Assembly (NCBI GenBank): GCA_018374635.1 | Contig: JAHAEW010000067.1 | Location: forward strand, 1 to 18,413 | DNA from: Clostridiales bacterium | GTDB lineage: Bacteria > Bacillota > Clostridia > Oscillospirales > Oscillospiraceae | Direction of reading: 5' to 3' | DNA length: 18,413 bases | Shown: piece by piece, positions 8,701-14,688 of the stretch | Numbering within the stretch: the stretch's first letter is position 1 | Layout: every line of letters starts with the position of its first letter | Program-made: the position numbers and the translations under genes | Notes under the pieces: generated by a model | Database searches by the model: none | Told to the model about the DNA's origin: nothing | The model's input: only the letters and a program-made list of their open reading frames with translations

Positions 8701-8860
8701 TGCGGCACAGGTGGGGACCTATGCCCGTGAGGCGATGGAGTGGGCTGTGGGGACAGAGCTGCTCCAGGGCCGTTCGGGCGGACAACTGGCGCCGCTTGGC
8801 GCCACCAGCCGGGCCGAGCTGTGCTCCATCCTGGTCCGCTTCCAGGCGCTCAAGGAGTGA
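2714..8860 (+). CDS. Giant SLH-anchored surface protein with CehA/McbA-like PHP phosphoesterase domain
   Basis: A 2048-residue secreted protein. A signal peptide (residues 1-30, AFA-A cleavage) follows an AGGAAGGA ribosome site. Approximate order: beta-rich module 35-180; OB-fold 196-377; two related ~145-residue modules from 386 and 532, beginning DGDQVVIYN and DGDTVVLYN; Ig-like domains 685-870; PHP domain ~875-1215; CARDB/Ig-like ~1230-1335; class-I glutamine-amidotransferase-like Rossmann region ~1337-1640; two OB-folds ~1641-1842; Asp-rich linker ~1846-1853; three SLH domains ~1870-2045. The PHP domain keeps likely metal ligands: HSH (H882, H884), DH (D917, H918), E972, H981, H1028, H1083 and D-N-H (D1091, H1093). 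It should therefore be a cell-wall-bound, metal-dependent phosphoesterase; the OB-folds resemble those fused to secreted nucleases and nucleotidases. The substrate is unknown. It is monocistronic with its own promoter. Confidence 0.92.
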   Translation: MRKKQLHRVLSCLAALAMLLTLLPTAAFAAGEAETYQKIDTEEAFTSGQYVMVVDSGYAVGALDGAWLSAAEQTAESGTITDPAANLRWDISVTEAGAVLTDSNGVTVAPKGENANGISAGEYTWEVAFAEGTFRFAGVGGDTVTLASNKSAENKFRAYKNDTITGNPNGYLCDFTLYKLDGEGGDVTPPGPEEPETISIADALAAEDGTDNLCVKGVVTLIDGKNVYLQDETGGICARMSSAFDDIALGDTVIATGKRAEFGELPELDSASYERSSGLELKPEVKTIGALTAADICTYVTIQNVEVAEIFDNNGQYASPNITVTDGTDSIQLYKAVLDKNEDGSWPVKVGDVITITAAVGAYNTTLQLRNTEAGEIDLGGTPAGPISDGDQVVIYNPAYQKALSSTYNGFYNSGTDVNSAGGTLSGFTEADVWTVADNGDGTWSFSYEGQNIGMGDSFSSMPLGEKNDRWTLEDAGNGLYYIKNTVRGAYMEWYESKGNWSGFHDINEGSESLFALAFYQVTGVPGPEPGEGLPQDGDTVVLYNVSAKGVLAGQDDNVESPSITSASAVAADPITEIGNGARVFTVEQNGEYYRFKTAYDGYLCSNGTGNNAFYTQEPSEDADWKLAEYNGGYTLESRTAKFNEKYAQFLEYYGGSYKSYSMYNVTDKDIYTFQFYPVSADIPTTDGVVNVPAVHFADGSDAFVGRDYTVTFTVDSVFGVADLSARYGETAASLVNENGTYSFTIPAADLKEGTVAVSVTGTDSKGVAFSGTRSIPVKDEPVISGVFPAANTQTGEEKRPEIGFTFANAGENAEIVMTVNGAPVTPTVSEGRASYVPAADLPDGRTTVSATLTRADGKSADRTWSFTIGQADYQLYFGQLHSHTTYSDGSGSLESALEYVKNLPESANVDFVSFTDHSNYFDKSGEANPEAALYDMSKATSYSQETWASYKNTVADFNASQSDIVAIAGFEMTWSGGPGHINTFNTPGIVSRNNTTLNNKTADAGMKAYYALLSQQEGSGSISQFNHPGATFGTFSDFAYYDAIIDSRMFLVEVGNGEGAIGAGGYYPSYEYYIMALDKGWHVAPTNNQDNHKGKWGNANDARDVILTDDFSEEGLYEAIRNYRVYATEDKNLEINYTLNGEMLGTVIEEVPETADINVTLYDPDASDSISKVEVVVNSGAVAYTWDDPAQLASGELSCSIPARYSYYFIRVTQGDGDIAVTAPVWAGETLKLGISSVECGTSTPVTGEELTLSTTLFNSEQTDAAVKSITYTSGTETLGVQTDLGTLEASSTRKVDWKYTPEAARMTTIRVTALLEQEGTEYTYTMDIALDIQDASQLVYIGIDASHANEYVAGNYKDSMGNFGNLAAGYSVRTVQLNTSEELIAACENAGGKYKAIILTAPSRRDGSALRDPYYNYTDAEIDALQTFNSAGGTLVLAGWSDYYESYASFPAEDHMAAQQNKVLAALGSSLRIGDDATNDQELNGGQTQRLYFSTYNWDYFLMEGVEFDPENPNNNLYSQLFSQYGGASIYVVDGKGEPTALLPETVSPVVYGHASTYSEDSDKDGLGGASMPRYAVAEGDDRLMVLATEQLPGKGLIVVSGAAFMSNFEVQAQVGDSGSEKNYSNYNICENLVGYLNPVAITPIEAVQKQELEGVKYTIEGVVTSNASGYDKNTAFFDCIYLQDGTAGINAFPVAGNFQTGDKVRITGTTSSYQGERQIAVKTIEKIGAAETPAPKNITAKQLNDGSVLGSLVTLKGTVVSFEKANGLVQTILVRDSAGTIARVFIDGYITTDKDVQNLSVGCGISATGLASYDNTFNAPEGPFPRIRIRDRADIVCTAPSGGDDDDDDDSTASIKDPETPLGPGVFTDLDEKAWYYDDVSAVLESGLMVGVSADRFAPEETVSRAMVAAVLYRLSGSQEDRFPTFLDVPGDAWYRKAVGWASANGVVYGYGPERFGPEDPVTREQLAVMLYRYQQYMKRDTSQRGGLSAFADAAQVGTYAREAMEWAVGTELLQGRSGGQLAPLGATSRAELCSILVRFQALKE

Positions 8861-8896
8861 TGCCTTTCTCGATTCCCCGGAAACAGCCGTAACACA

Positions 8897-8927
8897 GGGC
8901 GCCGCCTGCCGGATGCGGGCGGCGCCC
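8897..8927 (+). terminator. GC-rich hairpin after the surface-protein gene
   Basis: GGGCGCCGCC (8897-8906) pairs perfectly with GGCGGCGCCC (8918-8927) around an 11-base loop, 36 bases past the surface-protein stop. Only a weak T-run (CTTTG) follows, so it may attenuate rather than fully end transcription into the YibE/F gene. Confidence 0.55.
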
Positions 8928-8955
8928 GCTGACTTTGCCAGAGAGGATGACCGCT

Positions 8956-10182
8956 ATGGGCCGCTGCAAACCATCTCCATCGCTTTCCCGTTTCAAGGAG
9001 TGTCTGTTCTCTCCCCGGCGGCTGGCCGGACTGGCCATGGGAGCGGGGCTGTTCCTGCTGCTGGCAGTGGGGGCTTTCCTTCTCCGCCCGGCGGAGGGGG
9101 AACTCACCGCCGCACAGAAGCGACAGTTTGCCGTGGCTCGGGTCACCGATATCCTGGCGGACGACGCCAAGCCGGAGCCCTGGAGCGAAGGGCTGAGAGT
9201 GGGTGTTCAGCGGTTGGAGGTGGAGCTGCTCAGCGGTCCCTATCGGGGCAGAACTCTGGAGACCCCCAACTACCTCAGCGCCTATGCCAATGTGGACTGT
9301 TCCGTGGGGACAAGGGTCATTGTCAGGCTGGACTATGACGACGCGGGAGAGCCCTATATCCTGTCGGTTCCAAACTACGACCGGGGAATCGTGCTGCTGG
9401 GGATGGTGGGGGTGTTCGCCCTGCTCCTCCTCCTGCTGGGCGGGAAGAAGGGACTCATGGCCCTGCTGGGACTGGCCTACACGCTGGCGGGGATCTGGTT
9501 CCTGCTCATCCCCGCCATTTTGCGGGGGCTGCCCTCCATTCCCTGCGCCGTGGCAGTGGCCGCACTGACTGCGGTGGCCTCTCTGCTGATGCTGACCGGA
9601 TGCTCCCGCAAGACGCTGTGCGCCGCCCTGGGATGCGTGTGCGGCGTGGCCGCCGCGGGGCTGTTTGCCTGGGCGGTGGGAAAGATCACGCCCATCAGCG
9701 GGTTCAACATGGCCGAGGCGGAGGATCTGGTGCTGCGGGCCTATGACGCTGATTTGGAGATCCGGGGCCTCCTGATCAGCGGCATCCTGATCGCGGCGCT
9801 GGGAGCGGTCATGGATGTGTCCATGTCCATCGCCTCGGCCTGCTGGGAGCTGCGGGAAGTGGACCCGGAGATCTCGGCGGGGCGGCTCTTCCGCTCCGGC
9901 ATGAACATTGGACGGGATGCCATGGGGACCATGGCCAACACCCTGATCCTGGCCTTTGCCGGGGCGTCGCTGAACACGCTGCTGCTGTTCCGGGTCTACG
10001 GCTATCCCCTCATCCAGATCCTCAACAGCGACAGTATGGCGGTGGAGCTGATCCAGAGCGTGGCGGGGTCCGTGGGAATCCTGCTCACGGTGCCGCTGGT
10101 GGCCCTCTTCAGCGCCCGGCTCATGCGGGGCGGCGGAGACACAGAGAAAAAGAGAGGGAAACTTTTGAAAGAACGGGTATAA
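8956..10182 (+). CDS. YibE/F-family integral membrane protein
   Basis: A YibE/F-type protein of 408 residues. I place the start at ATG 8956, nine bases after AGAGAGG (8940-8946); the frame is open back to a TTG at 8935, but that has no ribosome site. Layout: an N-terminal membrane segment (~24-43), an extracytoplasmic beta-rich region (~44-140) resembling an OB-like domain with LETPNYLSAY and VIVRLDYDD, then about seven further membrane spans. The conserved family stretch AALGAVMDVSMSIASACWEL lies in one span, followed by GRDAMGTMANTLILAFAGA. The molecular function of the family is not established; members are widespread in Firmicutes and look like transporters or channels. The stop is 42 bases before the SpoIIQ-like gene, so the two may be co-transcribed. 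Confidence 0.88.
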   Translation: MGRCKPSPSLSRFKECLFSPRRLAGLAMGAGLFLLLAVGAFLLRPAEGELTAAQKRQFAVARVTDILADDAKPEPWSEGLRVGVQRLEVELLSGPYRGRTLETPNYLSAYANVDCSVGTRVIVRLDYDDAGEPYILSVPNYDRGIVLLGMVGVFALLLLLLGGKKGLMALLGLAYTLAGIWFLLIPAILRGLPSIPCAVAVAALTAVASLLMLTGCSRKTLCAALGCVCGVAAAGLFAWAVGKITPISGFNMAEAEDLVLRAYDADLEIRGLLISGILIAALGAVMDVSMSIASACWELREVDPEISAGRLFRSGMNIGRDAMGTMANTLILAFAGASLNTLLLFRVYGYPLIQILNSDSMAVELIQSVAGSVGILLTVPLVALFSARLMRGGGDTEKKRGKLLKERV

Positions 10183-10224
10183 ACGCCAGCGCCCCGGGCC
10201 ACAATAGGCTCGGAGGTGCTAAAC

Positions 10225-10953
10225 ATGAAAGAACCATGGAAAGACCGCATCGGCGATTTTATGGCGGGAAAGGGCTTCTACATAGTCCTGTTCCTGTGCG
10301 TCGCCGCAATTGGAATCTCGGGCTATTATCTTCTTGCCAATCTGGATACTCCCAGCCAGGAGCTGGAAGTGGCCGGAAAGGTCCAGGTCACCGTCACGCC
10401 GCCCCCGGCAGAACACTCTGTCTCACCCCAAAAACCGGCAGTGAGTACCCGTCCTTCGCAATCTACGGCCAGACCCGGTACGGCGCCCGCGCCCACCCGG
10501 ACGCCCGCGCCCTCTGCTCCGCAGAGCGCGGCGGAGACGTCCACATCCTTTGTCTGGCCGGTGGAGGGAGAGACCATCCACCCGTACAGCGTGGAGGCCC
10601 TGGTCTATGACCAGACCATGGGAGACTGGCGCACGCATGAGGGAGTGGATCTGGCCGCCCCGGTGGGGAGCACAGTAGGTTCCGCCGCCGCTGGAACGGT
10701 GGTATCGGTCCATCTGGATGATCTGATGGGGACCACCGTCACCGTGGAGCACGCCGGCGGAGTGAGAAGCGTATACGCCAATCTGGCGGAAGAAACCGCC
10801 GTCACCGAGGGAGACACCGTGCAGGCGGGAGATCCCCTGGGCAGCGTGGGAGGGAGTGCCATCGCCGAGAGCGCGCTGGAACCCCATCTCCACTTTGCCC
10901 TGTGGAAGGGGGATGCCCCGCTGGACCCCGGTGAGTATCTGCCCAACTCTTGA
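10225..10953 (+). CDS. spoIIQ: SpoIIQ-like M23 (LytM) peptidase-domain membrane protein
   Basis: A 242-residue protein with one N-terminal membrane segment (~17-37), a Pro/Thr/Ala-rich linker (~55-105) and a C-terminal LytM/M23 domain. The start is ATG 10225, eight bases after GGAGG; an upstream in-frame GTG overlaps that site and is unlikely. The signature YDQTMGDWRTHEGVD is characteristic of SpoIIQ, the forespore membrane protein that meets SpoIIIAH across the intermembrane space during engulfment. The zinc ligands are complete: H138-x3-D142 and H221-L-H223. B. subtilis SpoIIQ lacks a full set, whereas clostridial versions usually keep it, so endopeptidase activity on peptidoglycan is plausible. 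A generic M23 protein is the alternative, less likely given the motif and the YlbJ-like neighbour. Confidence 0.82.
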   Translation: MKEPWKDRIGDFMAGKGFYIVLFLCVAAIGISGYYLLANLDTPSQELEVAGKVQVTVTPPPAEHSVSPQKPAVSTRPSQSTARPGTAPAPTRTPAPSAPQSAAETSTSFVWPVEGETIHPYSVEALVYDQTMGDWRTHEGVDLAAPVGSTVGSAAAGTVVSVHLDDLMGTTVTVEHAGGVRSVYANLAEETAVTEGDTVQAGDPLGSVGGSAIAESALEPHLHFALWKGDAPLDPGEYLPNS

Positions 10954-10995
10954 GCGGACGTGATCCGGGCTGCCGAGAGAACGAATCAGAGCGCG

Positions 10996-11035
10996 ATCCA
11001 GCCCCGGAGGCAGAGAAATCCGGGGCTGGATTTTT
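10996..11035 (+). terminator. Strong intrinsic terminator after spoIIQ
   Basis: ATCCAGCCCCGGA (10996-11008) pairs perfectly over 13 bases with TCCGGGGCTGGAT (11019-11031), and TTTTT follows (11031-11035). The loop is GGCAGAGAAA. It should end the yibE/F-spoIIQ transcript. Confidence 0.9.
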
Positions 11036-11069
11036 GTATCGGGAAGAATTGCGGCTGCGGGGGACCTTT

Positions 11070-11115
11070 GACGCGGTTGGACATCATGATGCCCGGGCTG
11101 GACGGGCTCTCGGTA
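11070..11115 (+). pseudogene. Tiny response-regulator receiver relic
   Basis: Bases 11077-11115 encode LDIMMPGLDGLSV, the phosphoacceptor loop of an OmpR-type receiver domain, with no initiation signal and no further domain on either side. Just upstream GACGCGGT would read D-A-V in another frame, as expected before L-D-I-M-M-P, so a small deletion or frameshift is implied. It lies between the spoIIQ terminator and the ylbJ ribosome site. It is short enough that chance is possible, but the 13-residue match to a canonical motif is hard to dismiss. Confidence 0.5.
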
Positions 11116-11220
11116 CGCGGTACGGAATATAAAACCGGGAGATGGAATTCTGCGTTACCCTGTGAGGGCGGCATAGGAGAGGACAGACACACATAGGATA
11201 GGCCCGTGGAGGTGATGCGT

Positions 11221-12408
11221 ATGGCGCATAGACCAGCCCGGGGATGGGGCCGGGACATGGGAACGGCGGTTGGCCTGTTGTGTGCGGCGGCGGCACTGAT
11301 GGCCTGTCCTGCCCAGGCCATGGAGGGCGCGCGCAGCGGACTGGCGCTGTGCGGGGAGGTCATTGTCCCCTCGCTGTTTCCTTTTTTCATCCTCGCTTCT
11401 CTGGTGGTGGAGCTGGGACTGGCGGGACAGCTGGGGCGGGCGCTGGAGCCGGTCATGGGGCCGCTCTTCGGCCTGAACGGCGCTTGCGCCTCCGCCGTGG
11501 CCCTGGGGCTGATCGGCGGGTACCCGGTGGGAGCCAAGACCGCGCTGGGCCTCTATGAGAACGGGCTGTGTACCCGCACGGAGGCTGAGCGGCTGCTGGC
11601 CTTCTGCAACAACTCCGGACCGGCCTTTGTGCTGGGCGTAGTGGGGGCGGGGATCTTTTCCAGCGCCCGGGCCGGGCTGCTCCTCTACGGGCTGCACATC
11701 CTCTCGGCACTGTGCGTGGGGGCGGCCTTCCGGCTGGTGTGCGGACGGGCGGACCGAGGGGGAGGGCATACGGGCCGGCGGCCGGTCTTTCAGGCCAGAC
11801 ATCTCACATCCGCCTTTACGGAATCGGTCAAGCAGTCCCTCCAGGCGATGCTGAATATCTGCGCTTTTGTGGTGTGCTTCAATGTAATTCTGCGCCTGCT
11901 CACCGTCACGGGGGTGCTCGCCGGGACGGGACGGCTCCTCAGCGCGCTGCTCGGCCCACTGGGCATGGACGCGGTCTGGGCCCAGCGGCTCCTGACGGGG
12001 GCATTGGAGATTTCCTCTGGAGTGTGGAGCCTCTCGGGCGGCGGAGCGGCGGGGCCGCGGATGGTGATGGCCTCCCTGATACTGGGGTGGGCCGGGCTGT
12101 CGGTCCACTGTCAGGTCCTCTCCCTGTTGGGCGGGAGCGGCCTTTCCGCCCGCCCCTATCTGCTGGGAAAGGGACTGCACGCCCTGTGTGCGGCGGCCCT
12201 GACCGCGGCGGCGGTATACCTGCTGCCGCTGGAACAGCCCGCCTGGAGTGCGCTGACCGGAGGAGGGGCGCTCTTCCGGTCCATGGAGACGGGAAGCCTC
12301 TGGATGTGTTCCATTGGGGCGGCGGGGGGAATTTTTTTGTTTCTGCTCCTTCTGGGGGCCGGAAAGACACGAAAAAAACCTGTTCACACCGGGGAAAGCG
12401 TGTTATAA
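11221..12408 (+). CDS. ylbJ: YlbJ-like sporulation integral membrane protein
   Basis: A 395-residue polytopic membrane protein. The start at ATG 11221 follows GGAGGTG (11208-11214) with eight bases from GGAGG; in-frame ATG 11215 is too close to the site and GTG 11206 has no site of its own. Family motifs include the Gate-type (nucleoside-recognition fold) segment IVPSLFPFFILASLVVELG, IGGYPVGAKTALGLYENG, FCNNSGPAFVLGVVGAGIF near residues 125-145, and a second half repeating the pattern (LLTGALEISSGVWSL, ASLILGWAGLSVHCQ). YlbJ is a conserved sporulation membrane protein required for proper spores in B. subtilis; its transported substrate is not known. The neighbouring SpoIIQ-like gene supports a sporulation role, although a terminator separates them. 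Confidence 0.87.
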   Translation: MAHRPARGWGRDMGTAVGLLCAAAALMACPAQAMEGARSGLALCGEVIVPSLFPFFILASLVVELGLAGQLGRALEPVMGPLFGLNGACASAVALGLIGGYPVGAKTALGLYENGLCTRTEAERLLAFCNNSGPAFVLGVVGAGIFSSARAGLLLYGLHILSALCVGAAFRLVCGRADRGGGHTGRRPVFQARHLTSAFTESVKQSLQAMLNICAFVVCFNVILRLLTVTGVLAGTGRLLSALLGPLGMDAVWAQRLLTGALEISSGVWSLSGGGAAGPRMVMASLILGWAGLSVHCQVLSLLGGSGLSARPYLLGKGLHALCAAALTAAAVYLLPLEQPAWSALTGGGALFRSMETGSLWMCSIGAAGGIFLFLLLLGAGKTRKKPVHTGESVL

Positions 12409-12409
12409 T
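12381..12409 (+). promoter_or_regulatory. Extended -10 promoter overlapping the end of ylbJ
   Basis: TGTTCA (12381-12386), a 17-base spacer and TATAAT (12404-12409) preceded by TG in the extended -10 position. The -10 hexamer contains the ylbJ stop codon (TAA 12406-12408). It would drive the small four-cysteine gene at 12496 with a leader of roughly 80 bases. The -35 is poor, the -10 excellent. Confidence 0.5.
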
Positions 12410-12495
12410 ATTCGAATAAGTCCATCAGGGCACATCTGCTTGGGTATGGACTGTGCGAGAACACTGTGTACAAGAGACGGAAGTGAGGTCACACC

Positions 12496-12705
12496 ATGCT
12501 ATTCAAAAAAGAGATCGAGCCCCGCTGCGCCTACTGCGCCCGCGGGACCCAATTGGAGGAACAGACCATCCTCTGTAAAAAGAAAGGCGTGGTGGAGGCG
12601 GGGGGACACTGCCGGTCGTTCCAGTATGATCCGCTCAAGCGGGTTCCGCCCCGTCCGGCGGTGCTGGACCTGAGTAGACTGGACAAGGAAGACTTCAGTC
12701 TGTAA
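12496..12705 (+). CDS. Small four-cysteine (zinc-ribbon-like) conserved hypothetical protein
   Basis: A 69-residue protein starting at ATG 12496, seven bases after GAGG. Cysteines C11, C14, C27 and C39 form C-x2-C-x12-C-x11-C, suited to binding one zinc ion. The rest is charged and soluble, ending DLSRLDKEDFSL. I recognise the general type, a small Cys-containing protein frequent in clostridial genomes, but know no function. It lies between ylbJ and the isc operon, with its own promoter overlapping ylbJ and a strong hairpin after its stop, so it looks monocistronic. Confidence 0.75.
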   Translation: MLFKKEIEPRCAYCARGTQLEEQTILCKKKGVVEAGGHCRSFQYDPLKRVPPRPAVLDLSRLDKEDFSL

Positions 12706-12711
12706 ACAACA

Positions 12712-12745
12712 GCAGGAGGGCAGACCACATGGTCTGCCCTCCTGC
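12712..12745. terminator. Perfect 15-base-pair hairpin
   Basis: GCAGGAGGGCAGACC (12712-12726) pairs perfectly with GGTCTGCCCTCCTGC (12731-12745) around ACAT, seven bases after the small-gene stop. No T-run follows on the plus strand, while the minus-strand continuation (TGTTGTTT) is T-rich. It may act as a 3'-end stabiliser or a weak terminator. Confidence 0.65.
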
Positions 12746-12901
12746 GTGCGACCGCCCAGCTGTCTCCGGTGCAATACTCCGGGCAGGATCTGTGCGGTTT
12801 TTCGGTCCTGCGGACCAGCACTGCGGCAGATGTTTCATCGATCTGCGTTAAGGGGCTCATCCGGCGGACCCGTTCCTTCCGGGGAGGCACTGCATCCCCT
12901 C
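12746..12901. other. Structured-looking untranscribed or leader region before the iscR promoter
   Basis: No coding sequence is supported. Several short hairpins are possible, such as GCAGGATC with GGTCCTGC, and GGGGA with TCCCC just before the iscR promoter. The latter could separate iscR from upstream transcription. No known riboswitch was recognised. Confidence 0.35.
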
Positions 12902-12930
12902 TTGAATTCCTACTATTTCTATCGTATAAT
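12902..12930 (+). promoter_or_regulatory. iscR promoter
   Basis: TTGAAT (12902-12907), a 17-base spacer and a perfect TATAAT (12925-12930), 24 bases before the TTG start of iscR. The spacer contains AATTCCTA (12905-12912), whose inverse complement recurs next to the iscS promoter at 13459-13466. This may be an Rrf2/IscR-type operator. Confidence 0.75.
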
Positions 12931-12954
12931 CAAAAGAAAACGAGGTGAGCAGCA

Positions 12955-13377
12955 TTGAAAATTTCCACCAAGGGGCGCTATGCCCTGCGGGTCATGATTG
13001 ATCTGGCCGTCCATCGGGAGGAGGGACTGATCCCGCTCCATGAGATCGCGGAGCGCCAGGATATTACCGTCAAATATCTGGAACAGATCATCTCCCTGCT
13101 GAGCCGGGCGGGCTTCCTTCAGAGCGTCCGGGGGAAAAGCGGGGGATATCGTCTGGTGCGGGAGCCCTGGGAATATACCGTTGGGGAGATCCTGCGGGCC
13201 ACCGAGGGAAAGCTGGCCCCCACGGTCTGCCTGGAGCTGGGACCGGATCTGTGTCAGCGGCACCAGATCCGTGGAGACTGCCCGGCCCGGGCCTTCTGGA
13301 CGGAGTTCTATGATACCATCAATGACTTTCTGGACCGCAAGACATTGCAGGACCTGCTTCCCAAGGCAGAGGACTAG
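12955..13377 (+). CDS. iscR: Rrf2-family iron-sulfur regulator IscR
   Basis: A 140-residue Rrf2-family regulator, begun by TTG at 12955 behind GAGGTG (12942-12947). The N-terminus MKISTKGRYALRVMIDLA is the family signature; a winged helix follows (about 26-65), with YLEQIISLLSRAGFLQSVRGKSGGY spanning the recognition helix and wing. C92, C100 and C109 match the three-cysteine arrangement that binds a [2Fe-2S] cluster in IscR. Spacing (8 and 9 residues) is wider than in E. coli, as often in Firmicutes. It probably senses cluster status and represses iscS-iscU and itself. It is followed by iscS after 123 bases containing a separate consensus promoter. CymR-like cysteine regulation is the alternative, but the cysteines and the iscSU neighbours favour IscR. 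Confidence 0.88.
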   Translation: MKISTKGRYALRVMIDLAVHREEGLIPLHEIAERQDITVKYLEQIISLLSRAGFLQSVRGKSGGYRLVREPWEYTVGEILRATEGKLAPTVCLELGPDLCQRHQIRGDCPARAFWTEFYDTINDFLDRKTLQDLLPKAED

Positions 13378-13416
13378 CGCAGAGTATAAATTTTGCCAGA
13401 AGTGCGCGTTTTGCAC

Positions 13417-13445
13417 TTGACAAAAAGAGAGGCCCTTATTATAAT
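13417..13445 (+). promoter_or_regulatory. Consensus promoter of iscS-iscU
   Basis: A perfect TTGACA (13417-13422), a 17-base spacer and a perfect TATAAT (13440-13445), 55 bases before the iscS start. Immediately downstream lies TTAAACCAATAGGAATTAA, an AT-rich imperfect dyad that could bind IscR; TAGGAATT (13459-13466) is the inverse complement of AATTCCTA in the iscR promoter. A full-consensus promoter of this kind usually needs a repressor. Confidence 0.85.
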
Positions 13446-13500
13446 CATATTAAACCAATAGGAATTAAAGAAAAATGACAGCCGAACAGGAGGTCTTTTC

Positions 13501-14688
13501 GTGTACGTATATGCAGACAATGCCGCCACAACGGCCATGAGCAAAACGGCAATTCGGGCCATGGAGCCCTATTATGATACGCTTTACGGCAATCCCTCCA
13601 GCCTGCACAGTGTGGGCCAGCGGGCCGCCGAGGCCCTGGAGGCCGCCCGGGCCAGAGTAGCCGCCTGCCTGGGTGCAAAGCCGGAGGAGATCTACTTCAC
13701 CTCCGGCGGAAGTGAGGCCGACAACCAGGCCATCCGCTCCGCCGCGCTGGTGGGCGCCCGGAAGGGGAAGCGCCACATCATCTCCACCGCCTTTGAACAT
13801 CATGCCGTCCTCCACACGCTCAAGAAGCTGGAGCGGGAGGGCTTTGAGGTCACTCTGCTGGATGTGGGGAGTCAGGGCCTGGTCAACGTGAAGGATGTGG
13901 CCGCCGCGATCCGGGAGGATACCGCCCTGGTCACTATCATGTATGCCAACAATGAGGTGGGTACCATCCAGCCCATCGCCGAGATTGGCGCGCTGTGCCG
14001 AGAGAAGGGGGTCCCCTTCCATACCGACGCGGTCCAGGCCGTGGGACACCTTTCCATCGATGTGGAGCGGGACCAGATCGATATGCTCTCCCTCTCCGCC
14101 CACAAGTTCCATGGACCAAAGGGCGTGGGCGCGCTCTACTGCCGCAAGGGGCTGCCCCTGCTGCCCTTTATTGAGGGCGGCGCACAGGAGCGCAACCGCC
14201 GGGCCGGCACCGAGAACCTGGCTGGGATCGCGGGTCTGGCCGCGGCGCTGGAGGAGGCCAATGCCAATCTGGAGCGCAACGCCGCTCAGATCAGCGCCCT
14301 GCGGGACAAGCTTATCGACGGGCTCTCACAGATCCCCCACGCCCGGCTCAACGGCGACCGGGAGCGCCGCCTTCCCGGAAACGTGAGCTTCTGCTTTGAG
14401 GGCATCGAGGGGGAGAGTCTGCTCCTCCTGCTGGACGCCAAGGGGGTGGCGGCATCCTCCGGATCGGCCTGCACCTCGGGCTCCCTGGACCCCAGCCATG
14501 TGCTGCTGGCCCTGGGACTGCCCCATGAGGTGGCCCACGGCTCCCTGCGCCTGTCTCTGTCTGAGTATAACACCATGGAGGAGATGGACCACATTCTCAA
14601 GGTCGTCCCCGAGGTGGTTTCCTATCTGCGCGACATCTCTCCCGTATGGGAGGACCTGGAAAAAGGAGTGAAAGCACATGTTATATAG
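13501..14688 (+). CDS. iscS: Cysteine desulfurase (NifS/IscS family)
   Basis: A 395-residue PLP-dependent cysteine desulfurase that converts cysteine to alanine and passes persulfide sulfur to the IscU scaffold. The start is GTG 13501, seven bases after AGGAGG. It opens with YADNAATT. H100/H101 (EHHAVL) stack on PLP, K202 in SAHKFHGPKG is the Schiff-base lysine, and C324 in SGSACTSGSLDPSHVL is the persulfide cysteine on its mobile loop. Length is normal for NifS-like group I enzymes. Its last 11 bases overlap the start of iscU, implying translational coupling. Confidence 0.95.
   Translation: MYVYADNAATTAMSKTAIRAMEPYYDTLYGNPSSLHSVGQRAAEALEAARARVAACLGAKPEEIYFTSGGSEADNQAIRSAALVGARKGKRHIISTAFEHHAVLHTLKKLEREGFEVTLLDVGSQGLVNVKDVAAAIREDTALVTIMYANNEVGTIQPIAEIGALCREKGVPFHTDAVQAVGHLSIDVERDQIDMLSLSAHKFHGPKGVGALYCRKGLPLLPFIEGGAQERNRRAGTENLAGIAGLAAALEEANANLERNAAQISALRDKLIDGLSQIPHARLNGDRERRLPGNVSFCFEGIEGESLLLLLDAKGVAASSGSACTSGSLDPSHVLLALGLPHEVAHGSLRLSLSEYNTMEEMDHILKVVPEVVSYLRDISPVWEDLEKGVKAHVI

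Noticed and set aside
5771..8785. Very long antisense open frame (about 1000 codons) on the minus strand, and another at 3926-5656
   Set aside because: Both are mirror images of the surface-protein gene, created by its GC-biased third positions. They show no domain, no ribosome site and low-complexity Gly/Val/His composition, while the plus-strand gene has clear domains throughout.
8318..8860. Tandem repeats at the end of the surface-protein gene as a DNA repeat array
   Set aside because: They are three diverged SLH domains, a protein-level repeat rather than a DNA repeat.
8935..8955. TTG at 8935 as the start of the YibE/F gene
   Set aside because: No ribosome site precedes it, whereas ATG 8956 has AGAGAGG at proper spacing.
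10960..11196. 78-codon frame between spoIIQ and ylbJ as a gene
   Set aside because: It runs through a terminator hairpin and has no ribosome site. Only the short receiver relic inside it is meaningful.
12746..12901. Possible riboswitch ahead of iscR
   Set aside because: It lies upstream of the iscR promoter and so is not in the iscR transcript, and no known riboswitch core could be recognised.
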